From assembly GCF_902506095.1 (NCBI RefSeq), contig NZ_LR733293.1:1567103-1631102 (forward strand): a stretch of DNA of 64,000 nucleotides. The letters run 5' to 3'. Below are positions 1 through 9,270 of the stretch, piece after piece (the stretch's first letter is position 1; each line of letters begins with the position of its first letter). A model generated the notes under the pieces. That model was not told the DNA's origin. It made no database searches and saw nothing but the letters and a program-made list of their open reading frames with translations. Both the position numbers and the translations under genes were made by a program. The DNA is from Arthrobacter sp. 9AX. GTDB taxonomy: Bacteria; Actinomycetota; Actinomycetes; Actinomycetales; Micrococcaceae.

Positions 1-122
1 TCCGTTATCGACTGGGTCTGAATCTCCCTTCGAAAGTGGGCCGCCTCCGGGCCGCCCGGCGTTGAAGGTCGCAACAGACCTCCGCCCTTGCTGAACACCG
101 TTTAGTTATCAAGGAGATACCC

Positions 123-707
123 ATGTCTGAGCAGAAGCTTGCAGCAGAACTTCGTACCGAATTCGGCAAGGGCTACGCCCGCCGCGCCCGGATGGCCAAC
201 CTGATCCCCGCCGTCATCTACGGCCACGGCGCAGAGCCCATCCACATCACCCTCCCCGCCAAGGCAACCACCCTGGCCGTCCGCACCGCCAACGCACTGC
301 TGTCCCTGGACATCAACGGCGAAGGCCACCTGGCCCTGGTCAAGGACGTCCAGCGCGACCCCATCAAGCAGATCATCGAGCACATCGACCTGCTGACCGT
401 CCGCCAGGGCGAGAAGGTCACCGTTGACGTTCCGGTCCACGTTGAAGGCGAATCCGCTCCCGGCACCGTCCACAACCTGGAACTGACCGTTGTGTCCCTC
501 GAAGCCGAGGCCACCCACCTGCCCGAGTCCGTCACGGTCAGCATCGAAGGCCGCGCGGCCGGCGAGCACATCCACGCTTCGGACCTGGTCCTGCCCAAGG
601 GCTCCGTCCTGCTGGCTGACGCTGACGCACTCGTGGTGAACATCTCGGAGTCCACCGAGTCCAATGAGGAAGAGGCTGAAGAAGCTTCCGAAGCTGCCGC
701 CGAGTAA
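123..707 (+). CDS. rplY: 50S ribosomal protein L25 (Ctc/TL5 type)
   Basis: The 194-residue product is the long form of L25, which binds 5S rRNA in the large ribosomal subunit. Residues 1-95 form the L25 RNA-binding domain (the start through the LLTVRQGEKV stretch), followed by the beta-rich TL5/Ctc domain to about residue 180 and a strongly acidic Glu/Ala tail typical of actinobacterial homologues. The ATG is preceded by a perfect AAGGAG at 111-116 with 6-bp spacing. pth follows 109 bp downstream on the same strand, the usual rplY-pth order, but a hairpin lies between them. In several Gram-positives the gene is induced by general stress (Ctc); nothing in the 122 bp of leader visible here shows such control. 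Confidence 0.96.
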   Translation: MSEQKLAAELRTEFGKGYARRARMANLIPAVIYGHGAEPIHITLPAKATTLAVRTANALLSLDINGEGHLALVKDVQRDPIKQIIEHIDLLTVRQGEKVTVDVPVHVEGESAPGTVHNLELTVVSLEAEATHLPESVTVSIEGRAAGEHIHASDLVLPKGSVLLADADALVVNISESTESNEEEAEEASEAAAE

Positions 708-728
708 TTCCGCTTCACATTGTGACAG

Positions 729-754
729 TGGCCGGATCCCCAGGGGTCCGGCCA
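729..754 (+). terminator. Hairpin between rplY and pth
   Basis: TGGCCGGA (729-736) pairs perfectly with TCCGGCCA (747-754), with a bulged T and a further CCC/GGG pairing inside. No T-run follows, as is common for high-GC actinobacterial terminators. It probably ends or attenuates rplY transcription before pth. Confidence 0.6.
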
Positions 755-816
755 TTGGCATGTCCGCACTACAGCCGGCGCCATGTGCGCACAAACCGCC
801 ACCTTAGGATTGACTC

Positions 817-1407
817 ATGACTGACACCTGGCTGATCGTTGGACTCGGAAACCCCGGGGCGCAGTACCAGGGGAACAGGCACAACGTCGGCCAGATGGTG
901 CTTGATGAGCTTGCCGGCAGGGTGGGGGCCGGGTTTAGGACCCACAAGGCACGTGCCCAAGTGGTGGAAGGGCGGCTCGGCATCGGTGGTCCCCGCGTAG
1001 TGCTCGCCAAACCGATGAGCTACATGAACGTCTCCGGCGGCCCCGTCTCGGCCCTGGCCAACTTCTACGGCATCGAGGCCGGGCACGTTGTCGCCGTGCA
1101 TGATGAAATCGACATTCCCTTTAACACAGTGAAGCTCAAGCTCGGAGGTGGCGAAGGCGGCCACAACGGGCTGCGGGATATTTCCAAGGCGCTCGGCACC
1201 AAGGACTACCTCCGGGTCCGGGTGGGGGTAGGCCGGCCACCGGGCCGGATGGACACCGCGGACTACGTCCTGAGGGATTTCGGTACTGCCGAACTCAAGG
1301 AGCTGCCTTTCCTGCTGGACGAATCGGCCGATGCCGTGGAGCTGCTGTTGCGGGACGGGTTGCTGGCGGCGCAGCAGAAGTTCCATCCGGCCAAGTCTGA
1401 GCAATAG
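817..1407 (+). CDS. pth: Peptidyl-tRNA hydrolase
   Basis: The 196-residue protein matches bacterial Pth, which hydrolyses the ester bond of peptidyl-tRNAs released from stalled ribosomes and recycles the tRNA. The N-terminus has the family signature with IVGLGNPG at residues 7-14 and the catalytic histidine in NRHNVG (His22). The conserved KPMSYMN segment and the VHDEIDIPF segment carrying the catalytic aspartate follow, then the [12 protein letters not shown] loop and the GRP signature. Length is normal for actinobacteria. There is no strong Shine-Dalgarno sequence before the ATG. The gene lies in the widely conserved rplY-pth pair; mfd, often next in order, is displaced by about 10 kb here. 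Confidence 0.96.
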   Translation: MTDTWLIVGLGNPGAQYQGNRHNVGQMVLDELAGRVGAGFRTHKARAQVVEGRLGIGGPRVVLAKPMSYMNVSGGPVSALANFYGIEAGHVVAVHDEIDIPFNTVKLKLGGGEGGHNGLRDISKALGTKDYLRVRVGVGRPPGRMDTADYVLRDFGTAELKELPFLLDESADAVELLLRDGLLAAQQKFHPAKSEQ

Positions 1408-1529
1408 ACACAAAAAACTTAAAAGTCGCCTGAACCTGTTTCCATGTCTGCACCACGAGGTACTCTGTCTCGTAGGCGGGGGAGCAATGGGGCTACATCC
1501 CGCTAATCGGGGACGTAGGGGATAAGTTC

Positions 1530-4265
1530 ATGTCAATCGAGCCACTCAGCTGGGGACGTGGGTCAACGCCCCAGCACGCTGGGCTACAGACCGAGACCTC
1601 CGGGGCGCCAGGGGGGCAACAGTGGTCTGCACCTGCCCGCAGCGCAAACCTTGAATCCGTCCGGGCGGCACTGACTCCCGAAAATTCGCTGGGCGTGGTG
1701 ATCACCGGCGGCCGCGGTGTGGGTAAATCGTCGCTGGCCCGGGCCGCAGTGGCCGATCTCGGCCCCGATGTCTGGTCACTTCAACTCCGGAACGGTCCCT
1801 CCGGCGCCAACACCCCCTACGGCTGCCTCTCCTTCCTCCTGGCCCGCCTTCCCCAGGCCTATATGGGTTCTCCTACAGCCATCCTGCGGGGCATCACGTC
1901 GCTGATCCGCAGCGATTCCGCCGGGCGGCCGTGCGTCATCACCCTCGATACGTCAGGCAGCATCGACGACATGAGCGCCGGCGTGCTCCTGAACGTCCTC
2001 CTGACGGGCACGGCGAGGATCATCGCCGTCGCACCAAAAATCAGCGACCTGCCCGCTGATTTCCACTGGCTCCTCACGGACCGGCGCCTCACCGAGGTCA
2101 GGCTGAGCAACCTCAATGAGCTGCAGACCCGCCAGGTGCTGCTGTCCCAACTCGGCCACCGCGTTTCCGCTTCCCTGGTCAACACGTTCCACCACATCGT
2201 GGGCGGCAACCCGCTGCTGCTGAAGGCACTGGTTACTGAACAGAAGCTTTCGGGAAACCTCGTCCTCTCCGACTCCGTCTGGACCCTCCGCGACAAAGTG
2301 GTGCTCGACGGCGCCGCCAGCCTTGATGACATCGTCCGCTCCCGCTGGTCCAGGGAGACGCCGGGAACCCGGGAAGTCATCGAGATGCTCTCCTGCGCCC
2401 GCCGCGTGGAACTGGCCAGGCTGACTGCCATCTACAGTGCGGACGTCGTGGCCGACATGGAGGACGGCGGCCTGCTGGAAATCGACGAATCGGATCACCG
2501 CTGGGTCTCGTTGCGGGAGAAATACATCGGCGACGTGGTGCGCTCCTGGCTGAGCATTGCCCGCCGCCGTGAATTGCGGGGCGTGCTCCTTGGCGGGACG
2601 GAACCTGATCCGTCGGACATGACCGTCGAAGAGCTGATGGCCTTCGCAGCCTGGACCCATGAATGCGAGGCCGAACTCAGCCCCGCCCTGGCCCTCGCAG
2701 CCGCCGAAGCTGCCGTGCAGCTTTTTGACCCCCGCTTCGCCCTGGCCTACGCGGACATGCTCAGGAGGACGGACCGGGAGTGGGTTCCGGCCCAGCGGCA
2801 CAAGGCCGCCGCGTACCTTCAGCTGGACCTGCCCGTCCAGGCGCTGGCTGCCCTGGATGACATCTCGCAGCCCGAGCTGGACGGCGTTGGCGTCGAAGAA
2901 TATGCCAACGTCGTTGCGTCCAGGGTCCGGGTGATGCTGTGGCTGCCGGAGCAGGCCGGCAAGGTTCCCGACGTTCTCGCCGCCGCCCGGGAACGGCTGG
3001 AAGACGCCAGGAGCCATGCCGTGTGGCCACACCCGGCCGTTGCGGCCGCCAACCGTGTGGCGCTGAGCGCGTTCGAATACCGCGCGTTCGCCGGTGACTA
3101 CGCAGCCATGATTCCGGAGCTTGAGGCAGCAGCGGATCCGGCCGGCAACCCCGACACCTCCTACCGGATGCAGGCTGCAGTCATCCTGATGACCGCGCTG
3201 TCCCTGACCGGTCGGGAAATGGACGCACTGGGCCTGATGCGGCGGCTGGGCGGCCAGATTTCGGATGCCTCGCACGTGGTGGGGCTGCGGGAGCAGTACA
3301 CCCGGGAGGCGTTCCTGGTGCTGCTGACGGCGGGGCAGTGGCGGCGCTGCATCGACCTTGTGGGAGCACCCACCGACGCCGAAGCAAACCCTTTGCCGTA
3401 CCGGAGCGCCGCCTCTGAACTTGCGGCCGGGCTGGCGTACGTCTACTCCGGCCGGGGCGGCGCTGCCCTGGACCCGTTGATTTCGGCGGTGGCGCAGCTG
3501 GAGCTCCAGCCTGCCCAGAGCGCCCTTCGCATGGCCTATGCCGCAACCGCCCTGGCGTACGCCCAGACGGGCAACGCGCCGCAGGCCCGTAAGTACCTGG
3601 CCAAACTGCAAAGGACACCCGGTAAATCCAGTTTTTCCGCCGAGAACATCATTGAGTTCTGCTCGCTGGTGGCCGGACGCTGGCTCGGTGACTCCGAATC
3701 CGTTGCCGGCCTGAAGCAGTCGGCTCAGCGGAGCCTCAAGACCGGCCTCTACACAGTGGCGGGGATCAGCCTGCTCGCCGCCACCGTCAACGGCAGCGAC
3801 GCCGACTTCCGTCTTCTGGAGGACATCGCCGGGCATCGGCAGGGTCCGCTGGCGGAGGTTTCCCGGCTCATCGCGGTGGGCAGCAGGACCAAGGACGCCA
3901 AAACCCTCCTCGCTGCCGGGGAACTGGCCGCCACGCTGGAGCTTGATGCCGTGGAAGCCCGGTGCATGGCCCTGGCGGTGGACTTCGCCCGGCAGGACGG
4001 GGACGCGGTCTCCTCCCGCACCGCCCAGGCCCGGCTGGACATCCTGGCTGCCACCGTGGCAAACCTTCCCATCGTGCCCAGCAGCGGCAGCCCGCTGCTC
4101 ACCGCCCGGGAGCGCCAGATCGCGCGGCTCGCCGGGCGGGGTGCCTCAAACCGTGATATTGCCCTGGAAATGGGAGTATCAGTCCGAACAGTGGAAGGCC
4201 ATTTGTACCAGGTCTTTACCAAGCTCGGCGTAACTTCCAGGGGTGATTTGACTGGACTCGTCTAA
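1530..4265 (+). CDS. Large LuxR-family transcriptional regulator with P-loop ATPase domain
   Basis: The 911-residue protein has a STAND/LAL-like plan: Walker A GGRGVGKSS at residues 60-68, an ATPase region to about 350, a long helical TPR-like middle and a C-terminal LuxR helix-turn-helix (about 850-911, LTARERQIARLA through VRTVEGHLYQVFTKLGV). Such proteins bind DNA through the C-terminus, with effector and nucleotide sensing in the rest; the ligand here is unknown. The Walker B region reads ITLDTSGSIDD rather than the usual LDDAHxLD seen in the next gene, so nucleotide hydrolysis may be weak. The ATG follows an AGGGGATAAG ribosome site. The end overlaps the proposed start of the following paralogue by 14 bp, suggesting coupled translation. 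No target genes can be deduced. Confidence 0.85.
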   Translation: MSIEPLSWGRGSTPQHAGLQTETSGAPGGQQWSAPARSANLESVRAALTPENSLGVVITGGRGVGKSSLARAAVADLGPDVWSLQLRNGPSGANTPYGCLSFLLARLPQAYMGSPTAILRGITSLIRSDSAGRPCVITLDTSGSIDDMSAGVLLNVLLTGTARIIAVAPKISDLPADFHWLLTDRRLTEVRLSNLNELQTRQVLLSQLGHRVSASLVNTFHHIVGGNPLLLKALVTEQKLSGNLVLSDSVWTLRDKVVLDGAASLDDIVRSRWSRETPGTREVIEMLSCARRVELARLTAIYSADVVADMEDGGLLEIDESDHRWVSLREKYIGDVVRSWLSIARRRELRGVLLGGTEPDPSDMTVEELMAFAAWTHECEAELSPALALAAAEAAVQLFDPRFALAYADMLRRTDREWVPAQRHKAAAYLQLDLPVQALAALDDISQPELDGVGVEEYANVVASRVRVMLWLPEQAGKVPDVLAAARERLEDARSHAVWPHPAVAAANRVALSAFEYRAFAGDYAAMIPELEAAADPAGNPDTSYRMQAAVILMTALSLTGREMDALGLMRRLGGQISDASHVVGLREQYTREAFLVLLTAGQWRRCIDLVGAPTDAEANPLPYRSAASELAAGLAYVYSGRGGAALDPLISAVAQLELQPAQSALRMAYAATALAYAQTGNAPQARKYLAKLQRTPGKSSFSAENIIEFCSLVAGRWLGDSESVAGLKQSAQRSLKTGLYTVAGISLLAATVNGSDADFRLLEDIAGHRQGPLAEVSRLIAVGSRTKDAKTLLAAGELAATLELDAVEARCMALAVDFARQDGDAVSSRTAQARLDILAATVANLPIVPSSGSPLLTARERQIARLAGRGASNRDIALEMGVSVRTVEGHLYQVFTKLGVTSRGDLTGLV

Positions 4266-6921
4266 CGGCCACAAGCCGGCAGCCGCGCACCGCGCCCTCA
4301 CCGGGAGGCGGGAGCCGCTGGAACGGATCTGCAACATCGTGCGGAACGGTACCAGCCAGGCGGTTTTCCTGATGGCAGGGCCCGGCATTGGCAAAACGTC
4401 CCTGACCGAGGCAATCGCCGAGCGCCTCGCCGGGGAGCTGAACATCCTGCAGATCCACGGCAGCTCCGCCCTGGCAGCCGTGCCTTTCGGTGTCCTCACC
4501 CCTTACACCGGTGACCTGACTGCTGAGGAATCTGTATCGCCGGTAGCGGTCCTGCGTTCAATGTGGACCTATTTCGAAAAATTGAAGGCCGGCCGCGGCG
4601 CCCCCGTCCTGCTGGTGCTGGATGACGCCCACCACCTGGACGAAGCCTCCGCGGGCGTTGTGGCGGACCTGATTTCCGCCGGCTGGGCATCGGTGGTGGC
4701 TGCTGCCCGGCCCCGGCCCGGCCTTCCGCAGCCGCTGGACCAGCTCTGGTACGACGGCCTCGCCGAGCGTGTGGACCTCCGCCCGCTGAACCGGGAGCAG
4801 ATCGAAGAGGTCCTTGCCCACGTCCTCGATGGAACCGTCCCGCCTGCCACAGTGGACTCCATCTGGCATGCGTCCGGTGGCAACCCGCGGATTCTGGATG
4901 CCCTGCTCCACGATGCCGCCGAAACGGGGGTACTGGCAAAGCGCAACGGCATCTGGATACTGCTCGGCCCACTTCCGGCCGACGGTCCCCAGCTCACCGC
5001 CGTGGTGACCAAGGACCACCTTCGGCGGCCGCCGGAGGAACAGGAAGCGCTGAAGCTGATCGCCCTCGCCGGGCCGGTGGGCCGGAAGGTGATCGAGGAC
5101 ATCAGCGGCGCCGCCGTGGTCAGGTCCCTCCTGGACCAGCAGATGGTGTCCGAAAACTCGGGCATCCCGTCTGAGCTCTCCATGTGGAACGCCCTCTTCG
5201 CCAAGGCGATCAGGAGCACCCTTTCGGTGTCCCGGAGCCTGCAATTGCTGGAAAAAGTCCGGGACCACCAGGACGCCACTGCCCTGCGCGGCGAAGGGAT
5301 GCTGCGTTCCGTCGAGTGGGCGTTTGAAGTGGGATTGGGGATCCCCGACCCCCACATGCTGGACGCGGCCAGCGAGGCCTTGCGGCGGTTCCGCAACGAC
5401 AGCGCCCGCACCATCGCCGCGAAAATCCAGGATCCTGAACTGCTGCCCCGCGCCAAGGCGATCCAGGCGCGGGCACTTTACAACGAGGGCGCCTACAGCG
5501 CAGCTGCCGACCTCCTGGACGCCTGCTGGCAGCAGCTGTCCGCCACTGCGGAGGGTCCCGCCGTCGTCCTGCTCCGGGCAGCCGCCCACCAGGCAAAAGG
5601 CACATCGTTGAAGGCCTTGGGCGAGGACATGCGCGAATACGCCGGGCAGCCGCGGGAAGGGGACCCGTCCCGGCAGGATCAGCTCGCGCGCGTACTGCAC
5701 CTCCTGGAGCTGGGCGCGGAAGTGGACGCCGAAGCACTCGCCGCTGAAGTCCGGGAGGTCAGGAACAGCACCTCCGCCGAGGCTGACGGCGAACCGGTCC
5801 GGGCGTTGGGGGAGGCGCTTCTCGCGCATGCCATGGCTGCCGCCGGCCGCGCCGCCGAGGGGCTGGACGCCGCACTCCTTGCTGCCTCCGAGCTGCCTCC
5901 GCTGGACGCGAGCCTGTTCTTCTTTCGGGAATTCGTACTGGGCCGGCTGGTGACCGACTACCTCGCCATGGGTGAGTGGGAATCGGCCGAGCGTGAACTC
6001 AACAATTACGCGGCCAGCCATGCGGCCGGGGCCTCCACCTTCAACGGCAGCCTCCAGGTGCTGCGCGGATACTCGCTGCTTCGGCAGGGCCGGATGGAGC
6101 GCGCCTACCAGGTGTTGCTGCCGGCCGTGGAGGCACTCCGGCTGAACGATCCGCTGCAACTGTTCCGCTTCGGTTCGGCCCTGGGTTTCTACGTTGCCGC
6201 AAGGCTGGGCGACACGGCCCAGGGGCAGCGCCTGGAACAGGATTACAGCGACGCCGTGGCCGGAGGCCCGGCCCACGAGCTGCTGGCCGCTGCCTACAGT
6301 GCCGCTGCCGCCGAGTACCTCTCCCGGGACGGCAAGGGCCTTGCCTCGCTGCATACCCTGGCCACCACGCCTGACGCCACCGCCAGGACAGGGACCCTGC
6401 TCGAACTCCTGGCCATCTGCTGGGACCTGGGAGACCCTTCGGTCATCCCCATGGTGCAGGCGGTGGCGCAGTCCGTGGAGGGCCGGTGGGCTCAATCGAT
6501 GCTGACCCTGGCCACCCGCTGGGAAGAGGCTGACGGGGATGCCTTGATGGAAACGGCAGCAGCACTGGAGGAAGCCGGATTCGTCAACCTGGCCCGGGAG
6601 GCCTATGCCCGGTCCAGCACCCTGCTGGAGCAGGCAGGGGAACGCCGGCGCTCCCGGCAGGCCGTGGCCCTGCGCGAGAAATGCGACCATGAACTGGGGG
6701 AGAGGTTCCGGGAAGGCCGCTTTATTGCCGCGGCGCCCGCCGTCCACCTCACCCGGCGTGAACAGGACATTGTGGGACTCGCCGTCCAGGGCCTCACGGA
6801 CCGCGAAATCGCCCAGCGGCTGATGGTGTCAGTGCGCACCGTGGAGGGCCACCTCTACCGCACGTACGTCAAGCTCGGCGTCCGCAGCCGGGATGAGCTG
6901 GAGTCAGCGCTGCCCAAGTAG
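4252..6921 (+). CDS. Second large LuxR-family ATPase regulator, probable CTG start
   Basis: This is a paralogue of the preceding gene, with Walker A GPGIGKTS, Walker B LVLDDAHHLDE, a TPR-like helical middle and a C-terminal LuxR helix-turn-helix ending KLGVRSRDELESALPK. The nearest conventional start is GTG 4339, but the frame stays open back to a TGA at 4249. The codons between encode LTGRREPLERI, the segment that normally precedes Walker A in this family. No ATG, GTG or TTG exists in that stretch; CTG 4252 follows AGGGG (4239-4243) by 8 bp, so I start there (889 residues; 860 from GTG 4339). The CTG start is inference. It overlaps the upstream gene by 14 bp. A strong terminator hairpin follows. 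Confidence 0.82.
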   Translation: MDSSNGHKPAAAHRALTGRREPLERICNIVRNGTSQAVFLMAGPGIGKTSLTEAIAERLAGELNILQIHGSSALAAVPFGVLTPYTGDLTAEESVSPVAVLRSMWTYFEKLKAGRGAPVLLVLDDAHHLDEASAGVVADLISAGWASVVAAARPRPGLPQPLDQLWYDGLAERVDLRPLNREQIEEVLAHVLDGTVPPATVDSIWHASGGNPRILDALLHDAAETGVLAKRNGIWILLGPLPADGPQLTAVVTKDHLRRPPEEQEALKLIALAGPVGRKVIEDISGAAVVRSLLDQQMVSENSGIPSELSMWNALFAKAIRSTLSVSRSLQLLEKVRDHQDATALRGEGMLRSVEWAFEVGLGIPDPHMLDAASEALRRFRNDSARTIAAKIQDPELLPRAKAIQARALYNEGAYSAAADLLDACWQQLSATAEGPAVVLLRAAAHQAKGTSLKALGEDMREYAGQPREGDPSRQDQLARVLHLLELGAEVDAEALAAEVREVRNSTSAEADGEPVRALGEALLAHAMAAAGRAAEGLDAALLAASELPPLDASLFFFREFVLGRLVTDYLAMGEWESAERELNNYAASHAAGASTFNGSLQVLRGYSLLRQGRMERAYQVLLPAVEALRLNDPLQLFRFGSALGFYVAARLGDTAQGQRLEQDYSDAVAGGPAHELLAAAYSAAAAEYLSRDGKGLASLHTLATTPDATARTGTLLELLAICWDLGDPSVIPMVQAVAQSVEGRWAQSMLTLATRWEEADGDALMETAAALEEAGFVNLAREAYARSSTLLEQAGERRRSRQAVALREKCDHELGERFREGRFIAAAPAVHLTRREQDIVGLAVQGLTDREIAQRLMVSVRTVEGHLYRTYVKLGVRSRDELESALPK

Positions 6922-6939
6922 GCCTTCAACCTGGCACCT

Positions 6940-6973
6940 GCAGCAGCGCCCGCCGGCCGGCGGGCGCTGCTGC
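6940..6973 (+). terminator. Perfect 17-bp palindromic terminator after LuxR pair
   Basis: GCAGCAGCGCCCGCCGG is followed directly by its exact reverse complement, giving a 34-bp perfect palindrome 19 bp after the stop codon. It is very stable and T-poor, as expected for an actinobacterial terminator of the two-gene LuxR unit. Confidence 0.75.
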
Positions 6974-7186
6974 ATGCCCCCTTACTGCAAGCCCTGGCAG
7001 CACTGTCCGCCCCGTTTCAAACGCCTTCCGGGTATCAGTGCCCCACAGGTAGTCCCACACAGGCGAATTCGAGTACACCCTACTCGTGTGCCGGGTGGCG
7101 CCGGAGTATTTACTTATGGAAGCAAGGCAAACGGCACAAAAACCGAAGCTGCGCGAACCGAACATGGCCTCGTATACACCAAACTT

Positions 7187-7335
7187 CCGGTCCCTTGCGG
7201 GACCGGGCTGTACGGGGCCGGCGACGTCAGAGTCTTCTGAGACCGAGACTCTCCCCCCAGCCGTCGCCGGCCCTCCACTCCGCGGGCTGAAGCCCGGAGC
7301 GACTGTGGCGGCTGCCCCTCCGGGCGGCCGCCACA
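7187..7335 (+). promoter_or_regulatory. Structured leader: four consecutive hairpins upstream of sufS
   Basis: The 467-bp gap 6922-7388 holds no convincing gene. After the terminator (6940-6973) it contains a small stem (CGAGTA 7070-7075 / TACTCG 7081-7086) and then four hairpins in a row. These are CCGGTCCC-TTGC-GGGACCGG (7187-7206); an 11-bp perfect outer stem GGCCGGCGACG (7216-7226) / CGTCGCCGGCC (7262-7272) enclosing AGAGTCT (7229-7235) / AGACTCT (7246-7252); CGGGC-tgaa-GCCCG at 7283-7296; and TGTGGCGGC (7304-7312) / GCCGCCACA (7327-7335). sufS starts 54 bp further on. The density suggests a regulatory RNA leader or a small RNA; I do not recognise a known riboswitch. Confidence 0.5.
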
Positions 7336-7388
7336 GCCGTGCTGTGGGACAATTGAGTGTCATCCGTTGGCATCTCAAGGAGTTAGTT

Positions 7389-8714
7389 TTGGCCGTAGTA
7401 TCAACGCCAGCCACGCTGGAACGTGCTTTGCCGGTCATGGACAACGCGGAAGTCCGGCGCATCCGCAACGACTTCCCGGTCCTGGACCAACTGGTCAACG
7501 GACGCCCCCTCATCTATTTGGACTCCGGGGCCACCTCGCAGAATCCGCTCAGTGTCATCGAGGCCGAACAGGAATTCTACGAACAGCGCAACGCCGCTGT
7601 GCACCGCGGCGCCCACCACCTTGCGGTCGAGGCCACCGAAGCCTTCGAGGACGCCCGGCAGACGGTAGCGGACTTTATTGGCGCCGACTACGCCGAGGTC
7701 ATCTGGACGTCGAACGCCACCGAGGGCCTGAACCTCCTCAGCTATGCCCTCTCCAACGCCGGACTGTGGGCTGCACAGGGGCGGGGCGATGCCAGGCTCA
7801 AAGAGCTCGCCCTGGAACCGGGCGACGAAATCGTCGTGACCGAGATGGAACACCACGCCAACCTCATACCCTGGCAGGAACTCGCCTTCCGCACCGGGGC
7901 CACCCTGCGGTACATCCCCGTGGACGACGCCGGCGCCCTCCGCATGGACGTGGCCCGCGACACCGTGAACCGGCGGACGAAGGTCCTGGCCTTCACGCAC
8001 GCCTCCAACGTCCTGGGCACCATCAATCCCGTCAAGGATCTCGTGGCGCTGGGCCGGGAAGCCGGAGCCCTGGTGGTGCTTGACGCCTGCCAGTCCGCCC
8101 CTCACATGCCGCTGGACGTCAAAGCCCTGGACGTGGACTTCGCAGCGTTCTCCGGGCACAAAATGCTTGCCCCCACGGGCATCGGTGTGTTTTACGGAAA
8201 GCAGGACCTGCTGGATATCCTCCCGCCTTTCCTGACCGGCGGTTCCATGATCACAACGGTGACCATGGAACGGGCCGAGTACCTCCCGGCGCCCCAGCGC
8301 TTCGAAGCAGGGACACAGCGGATCTCGCAGGCAGTGGCACTGGCGGCAGCAGCGAACTACCTCACCGAAACCGGCCTGGACCGGATCCACCGGTGGGAGT
8401 CCGCGCTGGGCCAGCGGATGGTCACCGGCCTGGAGTCCATCCCCGGCATCCGGGTCCTGGGCCCCGCCGCGGGGCAGGAGCGCATTGGACTGGCGGCGTT
8501 CGACGTCGAGGGCGTGCATGCCCACGATGTGGGGCAGTTCCTTGACGCGCGGGGAATCGCAGTGCGGGTAGGCCACCACTGCGCCCAGCCGCTGCACCGC
8601 CGGCTGGGGCTGACGGCCACCACCAGGGCCAGCGCCTACCTATACAACACCACCGACGACGTCGACCAGTTCCTCGACGCCGTCGCGGGCGTGCGTGCCT
8701 ACTTCCGCGCCTGA
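7389..8714 (+). CDS. sufS: Cysteine desulfurase SufS
   Basis: This group II PLP-dependent cysteine desulfurase removes sulfur from L-cysteine for Fe-S cluster assembly. The PLP lysine is in FSGHKMLAPTG (Lys258) and the persulfide cysteine in VGHHCAQPLH (Cys398), numbered from TTG 7389. The open frame extends further upstream, but TTG 7389 has AAGGAG (7377-7382) 6 bp before it and gives a normal 441-residue protein; ATG 7437 (MDNAEVRR) is a less likely alternative because it lacks such a site. sufU follows after 27 bp, so sulfur is probably passed from SufS to SufU. The scaffold genes sufBDC are not in the window. Confidence 0.94.
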   Translation: MAVVSTPATLERALPVMDNAEVRRIRNDFPVLDQLVNGRPLIYLDSGATSQNPLSVIEAEQEFYEQRNAAVHRGAHHLAVEATEAFEDARQTVADFIGADYAEVIWTSNATEGLNLLSYALSNAGLWAAQGRGDARLKELALEPGDEIVVTEMEHHANLIPWQELAFRTGATLRYIPVDDAGALRMDVARDTVNRRTKVLAFTHASNVLGTINPVKDLVALGREAGALVVLDACQSAPHMPLDVKALDVDFAAFSGHKMLAPTGIGVFYGKQDLLDILPPFLTGGSMITTVTMERAEYLPAPQRFEAGTQRISQAVALAAAANYLTETGLDRIHRWESALGQRMVTGLESIPGIRVLGPAAGQERIGLAAFDVEGVHAHDVGQFLDARGIAVRVGHHCAQPLHRRLGLTATTRASAYLYNTTDDVDQFLDAVAGVRAYFRA

Positions 8715-8741
8715 GACACCCCCACACCTGAAGGTAGAACC

Positions 8742-9191
8742 ATGAGCCTTGACCAGCTGTACCAGCAGATCATCCTGGACCACTCCAAAGCCCGGCACGG
8801 CAGCGGACTGGCCGGCACCCAGGCGCCCGGCGGCGCCACCACCGGCCAGTCCCACCAGCTCAACCCGGTCTGCGGAGACGAAGTGACCCTGCGCCTGGCC
8901 GTCAGCGACGGCAAAGTGGCGCAGATTGCCTGGGACGGTGCGGGATGCTCCATCTCCATGGCCTCCGCCTCAGTCCTGACCGACCTGGCGGAAGGAATGA
9001 CGGTGGCGGAACTTCACGAGGTGATTGACAGCTTCCGGGAAGTCCTGAGGTCCCGGGGGAAGATCCAGGCAGACCCGGACCTGCTGGGCGACGCAGCGGC
9101 CTTTGAGGGCGTGGCCAGGTATGCGGCGCGGGTCAAGTGCGCCATGATTTCCTGGGTTGCCGCGGAGGACGCGCTCAACCAGGCGGCCTGA
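8742..9191 (+). CDS. sufU: SufU sulfur-transfer protein
   Basis: The 149-residue protein belongs to the SufU branch of the IscU fold. In Gram-positive bacteria it is a zinc-dependent sulfur acceptor that activates SufS rather than a true scaffold. The zinc-site residues are present: Cys44 and Asp46 in NPVCGDEV, Cys69 in GAGCSIS and Cys133 in VKCAMISW. It also has the SufU-specific insertion between the second and third cysteines (residues about 85-120). It sits 27 bp after sufS and is presumably co-transcribed, with its own AAGGTAG ribosome site. A strong terminator follows. Confidence 0.94.
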   Translation: MSLDQLYQQIILDHSKARHGSGLAGTQAPGGATTGQSHQLNPVCGDEVTLRLAVSDGKVAQIAWDGAGCSISMASASVLTDLAEGMTVAELHEVIDSFREVLRSRGKIQADPDLLGDAAAFEGVARYAARVKCAMISWVAAEDALNQAA

Positions 9192-9213
9192 CCGCACCAG
9201 CCAACAACGCAGA

Positions 9214-9256
9214 AAACGTCCGGCCCTCGTCCCAGCGGGAAGAGGGCCGGACGTTT
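9214..9256. terminator. Bidirectional terminator after sufU
   Basis: AAACGTCCGGCCCTC (9214-9228) pairs exactly with GAGGGCCGGACGTTT (9242-9256), followed by CTTTG. It separates sufU from the convergent small membrane protein gene and can serve both strands. Confidence 0.88.
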
Positions 9257-9270
9257 CTTTGTGCCGGACG

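Noticed and set aside
1953..3836. 627-codon minus-strand open frame inside the first LuxR gene
   Set aside because: Low-complexity Gly/Gln/His product typical of a shadow frame; the plus-strand protein is complete with P-loop and HTH.
7186..7390. Possible 6C-type small RNA because of a CCCCCC run in the sufS leader
   Set aside because: I could match only a C-run, not the two-stem layout, so I report the structure without a family name.
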